Source: Nitrospirota bacterium
GTDB taxonomy: Bacteria > Nitrospirota > UBA9217
Reading direction: 5' to 3'
Assembly: GCA_035516965.1 (NCBI GenBank)
Contig: DATIZR010000021.1
Coordinates: 1 to 64,000, forward strand
DNA length: 64,000 nucleotides
Position numbers and translations under genes: made by a program. Under the pieces are notes generated by a model. It did not search any database, was not told the origin of the DNA, and was given only the letters and a program-made list of their open reading frames with translations. Of this stretch, positions 6,613 to 15,959 are shown in pieces (positions within the stretch are counted from its first letter, which is position 1; each line of letters begins with the position of its first letter).

Positions 6613-8850
6613 ATGTGCTATCATAGTCAAGTAATGATGCCGTTCATGCTCAACAGAGATTTGCGAACGCCCAGGAAGCATACTCTGAAAGGCCGATCTT
6701 TCCTGGTGTTGTTCTTCAGTTACGCCCTGATAAGTGCTGTTTTCTCCTTGACTCCCGCTGCCGTTTTCGCGTTTTGCGACTCCCCTCCTTTGCACACCAT
6801 CAGCATCAACGCTCCCAAGGGCATTCTCATAAATCCTCTTACCCGGATAACGATTGACGATGTGATGCGGCTGTTCATAAAAGGGTTTCCAAAGGCTTCG
6901 ATACATCTCAATGATTCCACGGCGGATGTCCAGATTGTCCTGCCTGAAATTAGACCAGATCGCCAGGCAAAACAATCCGCAATCACATTCCCCCGGCCGT
7001 ATCATAAGCTTTCTTATCCTGACCACGCGTATGAGTGGCGCTCTTTTGTCAAGGACGGCAGAACGATTCTCAAACTCGACACGTCATCGTATCAAGGCGT
7101 GAGCTTCGGACTTTACGGGCTGCTGCAGGAACGACTGGGGTTCAGATTCTATCACCCGAAGCAAACCATCATCCCATCGCACATTGTTTGGCCGCTGGCC
7201 GCCGTCTTTCGATGGAAGGCGATTCCCCGCTTCGATAAAAAGGGGTTCCATATTCATACGCTGCATCCCATCGAGCTGACCGAGCAGATTGAGAATGCAG
7301 ACTACCCTCATGCGATCGAAGACGTCAGGGAGTACCTCGACTGGCTCGCCAGGAACCAGCAGAACCTGTTCCAGTTCTTTCTGCTCCGCGACGTGGACCG
7401 CTCGCGATGGATCAGCCATGCAAAAGCATTCACGGATTACGCCCACTCGCGGGGCATTCTCGTCGGAGTCGAGGTATCTCTTTCCATGCTTCAACAGAAG
7501 GCCTTTCAGCTTGTGAAGCTCCTTCGACCTTGGCCTTACCAACGACAGGCCGAATCCGCCCTTGCGTGGCTCATGCCCGTTCCCTGGGACTTCGTGACCG
7601 TTGATTTCTCCATGGGCGAATATCAGCCCGACCTCGGCACGAGCATGCCGGGTCTGCGGGACTCTGTCGTGCGGGAAATCGCGGAGCGATACAACAGGAA
7701 GATCATGCTTACGACCCACGTGATTCGTGGCGACGACCACCAGGTCAATGTCATGCCGGACGTGCGGGCCGGCATGCTCATACATACCGTCATGTGCTAT
7801 TCCGTCGACGAACCCCTTGCACCGGTCTACGGCAACGCAAATCAGCGCCACATGCTGGCGCGGGCGAAGGAAGAGGTGCAAAAGCGAGAGACATGGTACT
7901 GGCCTGAATCTGCTTACTGGGTCGCTTTTGACAACTCCGTGCCGCTCCTGCTCCTGCCCTATCTCGACGCCCGATGGTCGGACATGAGAACCATGGAACA
8001 GGTCGGTGTGCAAGGGCACCTCACCTTCTCTTCAGGCTGGGAATGGGGTTATTGGCTGATCGACTGGAGCATAGCAAGGTGGTCCTGGGACTACGAGGAA
8101 AACGGCGTCTTAAAACCGAGCGATCCCATGACGAGAATTCGCGATCTCTTCCCCGAAGGAAGCACGGCAAGACTGTTGGCACAGGCATTGTCGCTTCAAA
8201 ATATTTATTTGAAGGAAAAGGGGCTTATGCCCTTCCTCGCAGCTGCAGACCCCTCCGCCGAACTCTTCTGGCCATTCAATGTCCCCTTTGCTCCGCGAAT
8301 TCCATTCACGTACCAATGGCTTCTGGACAAGGCCACGGAAAAAGAGGTGGACGCTGTACTGCGCGGCCCGTTGGCTTTGCTCGAAGAATACAGCCGCGCC
8401 ATGAATAAGCTCGTAGCGCAACTCCGGGACCGGACCGGCGCGTACCATGGCAAACAGAAAGCGCTCGTGCAGGAGTTGACTGATGCGCTGGAGATCACTG
8501 CCATGAGGGCACAGCACCGAAGTCTGACGCTCCGTGCGCTGATCTCCTCGAGAAAGGGAAGCCTGGCCGGCCAGGACAGGGAATCTAACCTTGCCGCGGC
8601 CGCGGTTGTGCGAGGACAGGCAAGGGACATCGTGATGCGACGGGAGCAGGGCTATCGCTATCCCGTGGACCTGATCGCCCGGAAACGAAAGGACTTCACA
8701 GCCTACCACCTCGGCTATCTCTATCCCGTGAGAGACCTTCATTTTTGGCAGCGCGAAGAAGAGCAGGTGAAGAAACAGCGCTTCGACGCCTTCTTTATGA
8801 ATATCTGGAACTTCCGGAGGATCGTGGGGATCGAGAGTCTTGCGTGGTGA
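6613..8850 (+). CDS. Secreted glycoside-hydrolase-like protein (TIM-barrel type)
   Basis: 745 aa, start at the ATG behind AGGAAGG. A signal peptide is evident (hydrophobic stretch about residues 30-52 ending VFA). Residues 60-200 look like the alpha/beta domain that precedes the barrel in GH20/GH67-type enzymes (YQGVSFGLYGLLQERLGFRF). The following 400 residues have barrel-like segments: FDKKGFHIH, NLFQFFLLRDV, SRGILVGVEV and DFVTVDFSMGEYQP. The C-terminus is helical with many charged residues. I cannot name catalytic residues, so the glycosidase assignment is by architecture only. The gene is followed after 75 bp by a membrane protein gene in the same direction. Confidence 0.55.
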   Translation: MCYHSQVMMPFMLNRDLRTPRKHTLKGRSFLVLFFSYALISAVFSLTPAAVFAFCDSPPLHTISINAPKGILINPLTRITIDDVMRLFIKGFPKASIHLNDSTADVQIVLPEIRPDRQAKQSAITFPRPYHKLSYPDHAYEWRSFVKDGRTILKLDTSSYQGVSFGLYGLLQERLGFRFYHPKQTIIPSHIVWPLAAVFRWKAIPRFDKKGFHIHTLHPIELTEQIENADYPHAIEDVREYLDWLARNQQNLFQFFLLRDVDRSRWISHAKAFTDYAHSRGILVGVEVSLSMLQQKAFQLVKLLRPWPYQRQAESALAWLMPVPWDFVTVDFSMGEYQPDLGTSMPGLRDSVVREIAERYNRKIMLTTHVIRGDDHQVNVMPDVRAGMLIHTVMCYSVDEPLAPVYGNANQRHMLARAKEEVQKRETWYWPESAYWVAFDNSVPLLLLPYLDARWSDMRTMEQVGVQGHLTFSSGWEWGYWLIDWSIARWSWDYEENGVLKPSDPMTRIRDLFPEGSTARLLAQALSLQNIYLKEKGLMPFLAAADPSAELFWPFNVPFAPRIPFTYQWLLDKATEKEVDAVLRGPLALLEEYSRAMNKLVAQLRDRTGAYHGKQKALVQELTDALEITAMRAQHRSLTLRALISSRKGSLAGQDRESNLAAAAVVRGQARDIVMRREQGYRYPVDLIARKRKDFTAYHLGYLYPVRDLHFWQREEEQVKKQRFDAFFMNIWNFRRIVGIESLAW

Positions 8851-8925
8851 TCCTTGACAAGGCACATCTTATAGTTTGATAATATGAGCAGGCAGGTTTG
8901 ACGGAATTGCATTGCCTGCCCACGG

Positions 8926-9630
8926 GTGACCATGGAATTCGCTTTTCCATTCAGCCTTGCGATCGCCAAGCTGCTGGCCTCAGACTATGTTTCCAGCCGC
9001 ATACAGGTCAAGACAGAATATGAGTCCGTGAGACGGATTCTCAAAATGTTCAGCGGGCAGATCGTCAGGATCGTGGTGAACGTGCTCCTCCTGCTGGTTG
9101 CCGTTTATGGCGCCGATTGGATCCTCAGTCGCAGAACGAGCGTCCTCGTCATTTGCTCCGTGTACATGGCGTCGGTCGTCGAAAGCCTTGTGCGGCTGCT
9201 CCGCGGACTGCCCGACCTCTTCTCGCTCCTCTTCGTACACCACGGCAATCCCCGCTCTTTTATCAGTGGGAGAGTGCATCGGGAGGTGTACCAGCGGCTC
9301 GTCGAGGCTGATGCACGCAGTTCAATGTTCAGGCGGCTGTTCAAACAGCTGCTGCTCCGCCCGAACGAAGAGATCGCGCTCAAGGTGGCGCACAAGGCCA
9401 CAGCCGCGATCTGGAGCCGGGTGGTTGGACGGTTCACAGCCACGGCGACGGCCCTTGTCGCCTATGTCGTCTTTTTCCGGTTCCTCGTCGCGCCCTATCT
9501 CATCACCGGACACACCAAGCTCACGGTCTGGCAGGCGCTGCTCTATCCGGTTGCCTACGCATCGGACCACTTTTTCGGCACATCCTTTGTAAAACATGTT
9601 CACTCTATCCGGTTTCGGCTGTTCCACTAG
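8926..9630 (+). CDS. Integral membrane protein of unknown function
   Basis: About 232-234 aa; the start may be GTG 8926 or ATG 8932, and no strong ribosome site decides. At least three or four membrane helices are visible: about residues 45-65 (IVVNVLLLLVAVYGADWIL), 70-90, 170-190 (ATATALVAYVVFFRFLVAPY) and around 200-215. The loop between them is long and basic. No family recognised. It may be cotranscribed with the upstream secreted hydrolase-like gene. Confidence 0.6.
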   Translation: MTMEFAFPFSLAIAKLLASDYVSSRIQVKTEYESVRRILKMFSGQIVRIVVNVLLLLVAVYGADWILSRRTSVLVICSVYMASVVESLVRLLRGLPDLFSLLFVHHGNPRSFISGRVHREVYQRLVEADARSSMFRRLFKQLLLRPNEEIALKVAHKATAAIWSRVVGRFTATATALVAYVVFFRFLVAPYLITGHTKLTVWQALLYPVAYASDHFFGTSFVKHVHSIRFRLFH

Positions 9631-9657
9631 AACGAAACAAGGAGCTCTTCTTTTATG

Positions 9658-9780
9658 TCACCACACGAAGGGCACAAGCCGGTAGTGCACCTTCTCCGTG
9701 TAGTCCGCGTATCCCTGCAGGTTCTTAAGCAGGAATTTATCCCTCATCGAGTAGCCGCGAATCCCAGTATAGTTCTTCTT
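9658..9780 (-). pseudogene. C-terminal fragment of an isoprenylcysteine-methyltransferase-like protein
   Basis: On the minus strand an open frame reads RGYSMRDKFLLKNLQGYADY followed by TEKVHYRLVPFVW and a stop. This is the characteristic tail of ICMT/PEMT-type membrane methyltransferases (GY..Y...VRYRLIPG.W). The remaining membrane-spanning part is not present upstream, where the unrelated gene at 9896 lies in another frame. It is therefore a remnant of a deleted gene. Confidence 0.55.
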
Positions 9781-9895
9781 GCCAGATTGCTCATGCTTAA
9801 GAAGTTATGTGACCTCCGCATCCCTTTAGAAAAGCGGTTCCTGAATAAACGGAACATTGGGGCCGCGCCTACCAAGAATCCTAATTTTTCGTATT

Positions 9896-10456
9896 CTACC
9901 TTAAGATTGTAGGAGCTTCCGCTATTATTGTTCCCAATACCGCGGCCTCTATCTTGCTCATCTCGCCCAAACTGCCGCGTCGTTCTGTCATGCGCCGGAA
10001 GCGGGTGAAGTCCGTCGGCAGACCTTCGGTATCCACAAGATAAGCAATCTTTTGGATGATCATCCTGATATCTTCCGGATGTTTTATCCTGCCTTTTATC
10101 TTGGGAAAATAGCTCACCTTCATCCGGCCTCTGGAGCTGTCGAAATCGACATCCGTCACCCGATGCATTGCGAGAATGACATAATCGCCGAGCGACTGCC
10201 AAAAGATCTCGTCGTGATCTTTCCAGGACGGCAGGTGAAAACGCAATAAGGCGGGCTGTTTTTTCCCATTCGGCATAATGCTCTTATAAAGAAAGACCGG
10301 ACAATCATCCGCTTCATTCGCCTTGATCTGTTCGAGCTTTTCGAACAGATTGATCCTTTGCTGCTTACGAAAGATCTTATCGACCTGCTCTAGAACGCTG
10401 CCTTGTCCAAGACCGTGCTGAACTTTCTCGATTACCGTTGTTAATGTGTCTGTCAT
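9896..10456 (-). CDS. Hypothetical protein
   Basis: 186 aa, start ATG at 10456 behind GGGGGAG. Soluble, with no signal peptide or membrane helix. The N-terminus is helical (VEQVDKIFRKQQRINLFEKLEQIKA by composition, charged and leucine-rich). A central beta-rich part has the segments CPVFLYKS, LLRFHLPSW, DVDFDSSRGRMKVSYF. The C-terminus is mixed. I do not recognise the family. It stands alone on its strand between the ICMT remnant and the HMA-like gene. Confidence 0.65.
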   Translation of the reverse strand: MTDTLTTVIEKVQHGLGQGSVLEQVDKIFRKQQRINLFEKLEQIKANEADDCPVFLYKSIMPNGKKQPALLRFHLPSWKDHDEIFWQSLGDYVILAMHRVTDVDFDSSRGRMKVSYFPKIKGRIKHPEDIRMIIQKIAYLVDTEGLPTDFTRFRRMTERRGSLGEMSKIEAAVLGTIIAEAPTILR

Positions 10457-10806
10457 GGTTCGACTCCCCCTCCCCGCAGCCTTCGCGCCATCAACAATAC
10501 ATTCGACCGCAGGCTTTGACTTCCGTCGTAGCTATCTCAATTGCTTCATCCCAATTCGAGGAAGCCGTTGGGAAACCATTATTATTATCTTACCATAAGC
10601 TCAAGTAGTAATAATAGTGCAGCAGTCATTAAATCCCTGTCGGGAAAATCATTTGGAATTGTGGCAATATTTTCAATTTGATCGCAGGCTTATCGTACCG
10701 CGGCTCCGGCACGATTTGCCTTCCGGGACTGTTCTCATCATCGGAGGCGGCATCTTCGAACGAAACCGTTTATCCCTTCTTCTCAGATAATCGCTCCATT
10801 CCGCCT
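10457..10806. other. 350-bp gap, no gene
   Basis: Contains an AT-rich imperfect inverted repeat around 10577-10618 (ATTATTATTATC ... TAGTAATAAT) that has no T-run and is not a clear terminator. No coding signal was seen. The start of this gap presumably holds the promoter of the 9896-10456 gene. Confidence 0.4.
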
Positions 10807-11106
10807 TCAACCGAGCCGACTAAGTACCTTTTCCGCGGCCTGCTCTATAACTTCATCGGCCGTTTTTGCCTTCGCCAGAATAAAATAATCCTGCTTTTCG
10901 AGAAAGGCGATGAGCTGCTCTTCTTTGATCTTATTTTCATCAAAATGAATCAATGCGCTGCCGGTAAGAGGATTAGTTTCTACCGACGTTATCCCTTCCA
11001 GACCCCGTATATTTTTTTTAAAGATTGCCGCATTCTGAGGATTACCATGGACGAACGGCGTCTGAATCCTTAATCTGCCGGGCACATAATGATAATAATA
11101 ATCCAT
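10807..11106 (-). CDS. HMA_2-type heavy-metal-associated-fold protein
   Basis: 99 aa beginning MDYYYHYVPGRLRIQTP. The VPGRLRI opening and the EGITSVETNPLTGSALIHFD segment are typical of HMA_2 domains (ferredoxin-like fold found alone or at the N-terminus of P-type ATPases). The CxxC metal-binding motif of classical HMA domains is absent. The C-terminal helix (ADEVIEQAAEKVLSRLG) is amphipathic. The longer reading frame to 11214 is rejected because AAAGGAG stands 6 nt before the ATG at 11106. It lies 120 bp downstream of the CPBP protease on the same strand. Confidence 0.75.
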   Translation of the reverse strand: MDYYYHYVPGRLRIQTPFVHGNPQNAAIFKKNIRGLEGITSVETNPLTGSALIHFDENKIKEEQLIAFLEKQDYFILAKAKTADEVIEQAAEKVLSRLG

Positions 11107-11226
11107 ACAATACAATGCTCCTTTCAAAATGCAAGATGCACACCACACTGAATCATGGTGTGAACCGGATCCCTGAACGGATGACAAAAAGTGCCTGCCG
11201 CAGCGCTGCTGCAACGATTCTCCAGG

Positions 11227-11856
11227 TCAAAAGTCCGGAGAATAAAAATAATACCCGATGCCAAGCGTAAACGCAAAATTGCCGTAAAGGGCGTGCTCAA
11301 TCGAAACTACCAGGATCGATCTGCTCCCCAAATAGGTCGTCGCCCATAGAAGCCCGGCAGCGAACGACACGATAACGGCGACCCAGTTTCTGAAAAGAAT
11401 ATGGGCGAATGCAAAGAGAGCTGCGTTTGCCACGATACTTATACGCTCATGAGCAAACAGTGCGCCGTACCGGTGAAAAAAGAACGCACGATAAATGATC
11501 TCCTGCGGCACAACCGAGAGGGCAGGATAGACGATCATGATGAGCGCCCAGAGCGCAGGCTTGTGACGAAGGATCGCCAGAGCGTTGCCCGGCTCGACGA
11601 GGACCATATACAGTACGAGGCCACCCGCAATGATCGCGAAGCGCATGGACATCGTGGACCAGTTGCGGAAGCCGTTCAGTCCGAGTCGGCCTCGATCGAA
11701 GGTCTTGTCGCGCAAAAGCAGGACCAAGCATGTGATGCAGACGGCCAGGAGTGCGATGATCTTGGGACGGGGGATGAGATCTCCCAAGAGGAGAAGCGGC
11801 ACTCCAAGGAAAATCCCGGCCATCTCGATCCATCTCACCAGTTTCATCGGCATCAT
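11227..11856 (-). CDS. CPBP-family intramembrane metalloprotease-like protein
   Basis: 209 aa with six or seven membrane helices. It carries the ABI/CPBP (Rce1-like) signature regions: motif 1 PQEIIYRAFFFHRY (about 115-128), motif 2 FAFAHILF (about 148-155) and motif 3 EHALYGN (about 186-192). The first Glu of the canonical EExxxR is Gln here, while the second Glu, the Arg and both His are kept. That Q variant occurs in part of the family, so activity is uncertain. Start ATG behind GAGGGAAC. Confidence 0.85.
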   Translation of the reverse strand: MMPMKLVRWIEMAGIFLGVPLLLLGDLIPRPKIIALLAVCITCLVLLLRDKTFDRGRLGLNGFRNWSTMSMRFAIIAGGLVLYMVLVEPGNALAILRHKPALWALIMIVYPALSVVPQEIIYRAFFFHRYGALFAHERISIVANAALFAFAHILFRNWVAVIVSFAAGLLWATTYLGSRSILVVSIEHALYGNFAFTLGIGYYFYSPDF

Positions 11857-12031
11857 GTTCCCTCTGATCGTTCAAATAAAGCGGCACCTGTCCGAACCGA
11901 TCTCAGTTAGTATTTTCAAGCCATTCTGCCCGAACCGTCCTGCCTCTGCTTGCTGCCGCACTTATCTCGGAGAGTGCAGTCGCTGCTGGATCCCGGGAAG
12001 CGTTCCTCATCATCGTTTCAAGCAGTCTTGA

Positions 12032-12481
12032 TTACCCCCGCACGCACAGGGTCCATTCGGCTGTCATAGGATCAGTGGGATGATTGAAATTATCCGGATA
12101 GAAACTATCATTCATCATTGCGCAGACGATCCAGCCCATGCTGTCCCGATTGTTCGTGATCTTGAAGGGGCCGGGACCATATGCTGCGCCGACAAATTGA
12201 CCATCCTCGGTAAGTACAAGTGTGAGCGCGGACCATTTAGGTGCCCCGTTAAATATCGTATGAGAATCACCGGCAGGCCCCCAATAGGGACGGGTTTTCC
12301 CGGGCGACCACTGACCGTGAATGCTGATGGTTCTGCAAGTCCCGGAAAAGATCGTACCTACATAGGTTAGCCCCGTGGGATCCAAGACCTTCGTATCAAG
12401 GATGACTTTAGGTGATGTGCCCAATAGTTTCGTTATATCAAGATCGGGTGCATTCAGTTCAAGTTCTTGCTTTGCAGTCAT
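12032..12481 (-). CDS. Hypothetical beta-rich protein
   Basis: 149 aa. The ATG at 12481 follows AAGGGGG and is preferred to the longer frame starting at 12547. No signal peptide. The sequence alternates short strands (KVILDTKVLDP, TLVLTEDGQFVGAAYG, WTLCVRG) with glycine/proline turns and contains four Cys. No family recognised. It is a single gene separated from the hydrolase gene upstream by 120 bp. Confidence 0.6.
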   Translation of the reverse strand: MTAKQELELNAPDLDITKLLGTSPKVILDTKVLDPTGLTYVGTIFSGTCRTISIHGQWSPGKTRPYWGPAGDSHTIFNGAPKWSALTLVLTEDGQFVGAAYGPGPFKITNNRDSMGWIVCAMMNDSFYPDNFNHPTDPMTAEWTLCVRG

Positions 12482-12604
12482 GGATACCCCCTTTGTTTTG
12501 CCGGTTTGCCGCCCTTTCAAAGAAATATGCAGCAACCAACCGTTCAAGGTTTGACCTATTGTTTTGTATGCGATTGCACTGTTTCAAACCACGCCCTGCC
12601 CCGA

Positions 12605-13261
12605 TCACTTCGTCCCGCCGTGATCAAACCTGCCGTGCCTGAGAAAATGAGCGACTTGCCGCATCACCAGCGGATCTCTCATGATAAACGTGTGGGTGTT
12701 GGGGACGACGATGAAGTCTCGCATCTCCGGGAGCATGGCGCTCTTCACCGAGACCATACCGTCGTCAGGCCCGTTCAGGAAAGCGGAGAACACCAGATTG
12801 ATGCTCAGGTTGCCTGCGATCACCCCGACGTCGATCCCGACCGGCTTCAAGCGGCTGACCGCCGACTCCGGTCCCGTGCCTATCTCCTGGCCGGCAGGGC
12901 CGGTGATCCATCGGTAGAGGGGGACCTTCATGAGCAGATCGACAAGCTCGCTCCCCTGGTTCGGCGGGGAGAGCATGACAAGCCTGCTGTCTGCGGGCAC
13001 CGAATGCCGCTGAAGGTACTGACGGACGATGATGCCACCCAGGGAATGGCCGACGAAATGGATTTTTTCCGCTCTCTGCGCTTCACAGACCTGTACGGCG
13101 CGCGCAAGATGCGTTTCGGCGATCGTCTCGATCGATTTGGTTGTTGAGGGATAGGCAAGGTTGACGGTCGAATAGCCGAGGCTTTTCAGGTGTTGCTCGA
13201 GTTTTCGCATGGACTGTCTGTAGCGGCCCAGGCCGTGTAGGAGTATCACCCATGCATTCAT
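12605..13261 (-). CDS. Alpha/beta-hydrolase, lipase/acyltransferase type
   Basis: 218 aa from the ATG at 13261 (MNAWVILLHGLGR); a GTG 30 nt upstream (13291) is an alternative. Oxyanion-hole motif LLHGLGR (6-12), nucleophile elbow GHSLGG (about 73-78), a likely acid in the NGPDDGMV segment, and catalytic His in VVPNTHTFIM. The HGLGR and GHSLGG arrangement matches the LipA/PGAP1-like hydrolases. No signal peptide in the chosen frame; the longer frame to 13471 adds an arginine-rich, non-conserved leader that I reject. Confidence 0.8.
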   Translation of the reverse strand: MNAWVILLHGLGRYRQSMRKLEQHLKSLGYSTVNLAYPSTTKSIETIAETHLARAVQVCEAQRAEKIHFVGHSLGGIIVRQYLQRHSVPADSRLVMLSPPNQGSELVDLLMKVPLYRWITGPAGQEIGTGPESAVSRLKPVGIDVGVIAGNLSINLVFSAFLNGPDDGMVSVKSAMLPEMRDFIVVPNTHTFIMRDPLVMRQVAHFLRHGRFDHGGTK

Positions 13262-13602
13262 CTCATCCTTTGCCTGATTCTCTTTGTTCACGTCGAGGTT
13301 TTTTCTCCACCCCTGTATGACCTCACCCGGTCGAGGAAAAACCGTAAGGCGGCGATGATGGTAAGGTCTTGCTGTGAAATTCCACGGTAAGCACTCTGAG
13401 TTGGCCGGAGAATTGCCCTTCTTGACGCACCGGCCCTTCTCTCCATTATTATACAATAGCATAAGAGGCAAGAGTATGCCTGGTACCTGTTTTGTGAGGA
13501 TGGATACTTGGTATGGGATGCGGGGGTAAAGCTCTGCCGAAGAAAGGAGGACGTCGTTCGGCTTGAAGAGAATAAAAGGATATCGAAGGCGCAGAGGCCG
13601 TA
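13262..13602. other. 340-bp gap, no gene recognised
   Basis: Lies between the hydrolase start and the stop of the B12-radical SAM gene. The upstream extension of the hydrolase reading frame (to 13471) is open but shows no coding character. Nothing else was seen. Confidence 0.4.
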
Positions 13603-15105
13603 CTATGCGCCCAGGGAACGGACCTTTTCGTGACGTTTGAGGACCCGCCGGAAATGGTACCCGTAGATCGAGTACGTGATGGCAAGGGGGAGAAGCCGCG
13701 GCCGCATGAAGAGCGACCAGATAAAGAGCTTCCAGTATTGAAAACGTTCTCTCCCGATGACGCCGAGCCTCACGATAGACTTGAGCGCGGCCATGAGGTG
13801 AGAAAGCGACAGACGGTTCCGCCGTACTTCGACGGGCCGGTACTCAATGAGAAATTTCTTTACCCGGGCATAGTAGTGTTTCGGCGAGTAGATCGTATGC
13901 AGGATAGAGCGGTAGCCGGCAAGGAGTGATTCTGAACTCATCTTCGGGATAAAATTGATCGAGAAGTCCGTATTGTCGCCCGTCAATGTCTTCAAGAGCC
14001 TTCCTTCCTGCTTCATACGGCGGTACAGCTTGGTGCCCTGCGGCGCGTTGAGGAGCCCCACCATAGCCGTAACAATCCCGCTTTCCTGGATGAACCCGAT
14101 AAGCCTCTCGAAGATCGTATCCGGGTCCTTGTCAAACCCCACGATAAACCCCGCCTGCACTTCGAACCCTGCCTGCTGGATTTTCCTGACACAAGCGATA
14201 AGATCGCGGTTCCGGTTCTGGAGCTTGCTGCATTCGACGAGGCTTTCTTCATTCGGCGATTCGATTCCGACAAACACCTGGTCGAACCCGGCCCTGATCA
14301 TGAGGTTCATCAGTTCCTCGTCGTCGGACAGGTTGATGGAAACTTCGGTGTAGAGAATGAAGGGATGCTCTCGTCTGTCCATCCACTCGATGATGGCCGG
14401 TAAAATTTCTTTCTTGAGTTTGCCCTTGTTACCGATGAAGTTGTCGTCTACTATGAACACGCCGCCGCGCCAGCCCTGGTTATACAGCGCATCGAACTCG
14501 GCAAGGATCTGCTCCGTATCCTTCGTCCTCGGCACACGGCCGAAGAGCACGGTGATGTTGCAGAAGTCACAGTCGAATGGGCACCCCCGAGAATACTGGA
14601 CGCTCATGGAGGCGTACTTCCTTTTGTCCAGGAGGTCGAAGCGCGGTATGGGTGTGGAAGAGAGGTTGGCCCACTGAGGAGAGGTGTAGACGTGCCGGGC
14701 CCTTCCCTGCATCAGGTCCTCGAGAAAGAGCGGGAGCGTTATCTCGGCCTCGTTCAGGACCAGATGGTCCACGCTGCTGAACTCTTCAGGAACTGACGTG
14801 AACAGGGGGCCGCCGGCGATCATTTTCACCCCGAGCGCCTTGCACCTGCTGATTACCGATTCGGTCGACCCCCTTTGAATGGACATGGCACTCAAAAACA
14901 CATAATCGGCCCAGCGCAGGTCGGCATCCGTGAGCGATTTTACATTCTTATCGATAAGACGCAGTTCCCAATCGGCAGGGAGCATTGCTGCCACCGTCAG
15001 AAGTCCAAGCGGAGGCAGGTTTGCTTTCTTGGATATGAATTTCAGGGCGTATGTGAAGCTCCAGAAGGTCTCCGGGTATTTGGGGTACACGAGCAGGATC
15101 TTCAA
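13603..15105 (-). CDS. B12-binding radical SAM protein (DUF4070 / HpnP-like group)
   Basis: 500 aa. Residues 1-135 form a cobalamin-binding Rossmann domain (KILLVYPKYP, PPLGLLTVAAMLP, AGGPLFT). The radical SAM domain carries the cluster cysteines C175, C179 and C182 (CPFDCDFC). A C-terminal DUF4070-like region follows (residues about 330-500, with YSPKHYYARV). The group includes the hopanoid C-2 methylase HpnP and many uncharacterised methylases, so a B12-dependent methyl transfer to an unactivated carbon is plausible. No hopanoid gene is nearby. The start is TTG behind CTGAGG. Confidence 0.85.
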   Translation of the reverse strand: MKILLVYPKYPETFWSFTYALKFISKKANLPPLGLLTVAAMLPADWELRLIDKNVKSLTDADLRWADYVFLSAMSIQRGSTESVISRCKALGVKMIAGGPLFTSVPEEFSSVDHLVLNEAEITLPLFLEDLMQGRARHVYTSPQWANLSSTPIPRFDLLDKRKYASMSVQYSRGCPFDCDFCNITVLFGRVPRTKDTEQILAEFDALYNQGWRGGVFIVDDNFIGNKGKLKKEILPAIIEWMDRREHPFILYTEVSINLSDDEELMNLMIRAGFDQVFVGIESPNEESLVECSKLQNRNRDLIACVRKIQQAGFEVQAGFIVGFDKDPDTIFERLIGFIQESGIVTAMVGLLNAPQGTKLYRRMKQEGRLLKTLTGDNTDFSINFIPKMSSESLLAGYRSILHTIYSPKHYYARVKKFLIEYRPVEVRRNRLSLSHLMAALKSIVRLGVIGRERFQYWKLFIWSLFMRPRLLPLAITYSIYGYHFRRVLKRHEKVRSLGA

Positions 15106-15254
15106 AAGAGCCTCAGGATTCCTTAGTATTAAAATTAGTCATGCTGCCGGGCGAACATCCGGATCGGGTACTCAGTCAATAGGTTGTCTACATGATCGGC
15201 CGGCATATTCCGGGAGACGCAAGCCATGGCGGTCATTCGTGGCCTTGCTGCGTA

Positions 15255-15857
15255 TCATGCCCTCTTTTCTTTCGGCAAGGCACTACGGCTGATATCCTTC
15301 GCACCTTCTACAACGCCGACTAGCATATCCTTGACCGCCTTGACGGCCGTGTTGCCGATCGAAGATGCCGCATCAATCGCGCCAGTCACGGCAACCTTTG
15401 CCACTTCCTCGGCATTTCCCCCGACCTCCTTCGTGGCCTCGATCACGCCGTCCACAGCCCGCCTGGCCACCATGGCCACATCCGCGCCGATCGTTGCAGC
15501 GCCCTTGACAGCGCCCCTCACCGTCTGACCCGAAACGAAAATGATGTCTCCGCCGACGTCACTAACGCCCATGACGACCCCTTTTGCCACGCTTTTCGTG
15601 CTCAGGATGAGCCCTGTGCCGACCTCTTCCGTGGCCTGGATCGCGCCCATTATCACGTCCTTGGTCAAGCCGACCGTTTCGCCTGCAACTAAACTTGTTG
15701 CGCGAAGCGTGTTGGATACGGTGTTTCTGACGAGGCTGACGATTTCAGCCTCGATCTCGTTGATCCCCCTGAGACTGCTGATGACACCCTGCTTGACCAC
15801 AAAACCTGCCTGCCCGATGGTCTGGTCTGTCTCTTTCCCCTCGGAAGTTTCCGTCAT
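15255..15857 (-). CDS. Repetitive amphipathic-helix protein of unknown function
   Basis: 200 aa, start ATG behind GAGGGGG. Residues 40-190 are an irregular tandem array of Gly/Ala/Val-rich amphipathic helices with recurrent units such as VAKGVVMGVSDVGGD, VRGAVKGAATIGADV, VDGVIEATKEVGGNA, VTGAIDAASSIGNTA and VKDMLVGVVEGAKD. There are no Cys or Trp residues and no signal peptide. The pattern recalls phasin- or apolipoprotein-like surface-binding helices. It lies between two radical SAM genes on the same strand. Function unknown. Confidence 0.7.
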   Translation of the reverse strand: MTETSEGKETDQTIGQAGFVVKQGVISSLRGINEIEAEIVSLVRNTVSNTLRATSLVAGETVGLTKDVIMGAIQATEEVGTGLILSTKSVAKGVVMGVSDVGGDIIFVSGQTVRGAVKGAATIGADVAMVARRAVDGVIEATKEVGGNAEEVAKVAVTGAIDAASSIGNTAVKAVKDMLVGVVEGAKDISRSALPKEKRA

Positions 15858-15959
15858 GAGCGGCCCCCTCTTTTTTATCGATTTTCATGCTATGCTTTGT
15901 GGTACTGATAACAGAAAGAACGGCTTTTTCTGGTTCACCGTTCCGAATATCCTGCCCTC

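Noticed and set aside
7084-8019. 311-aa minus-strand open frame
   Set aside because: Antisense to the secreted hydrolase-like gene, His/Arg-rich shadow.
10577-10618. AT-rich inverted repeat as a terminator
   Set aside because: Imperfect stem without GC pairs or an adjacent T-run.
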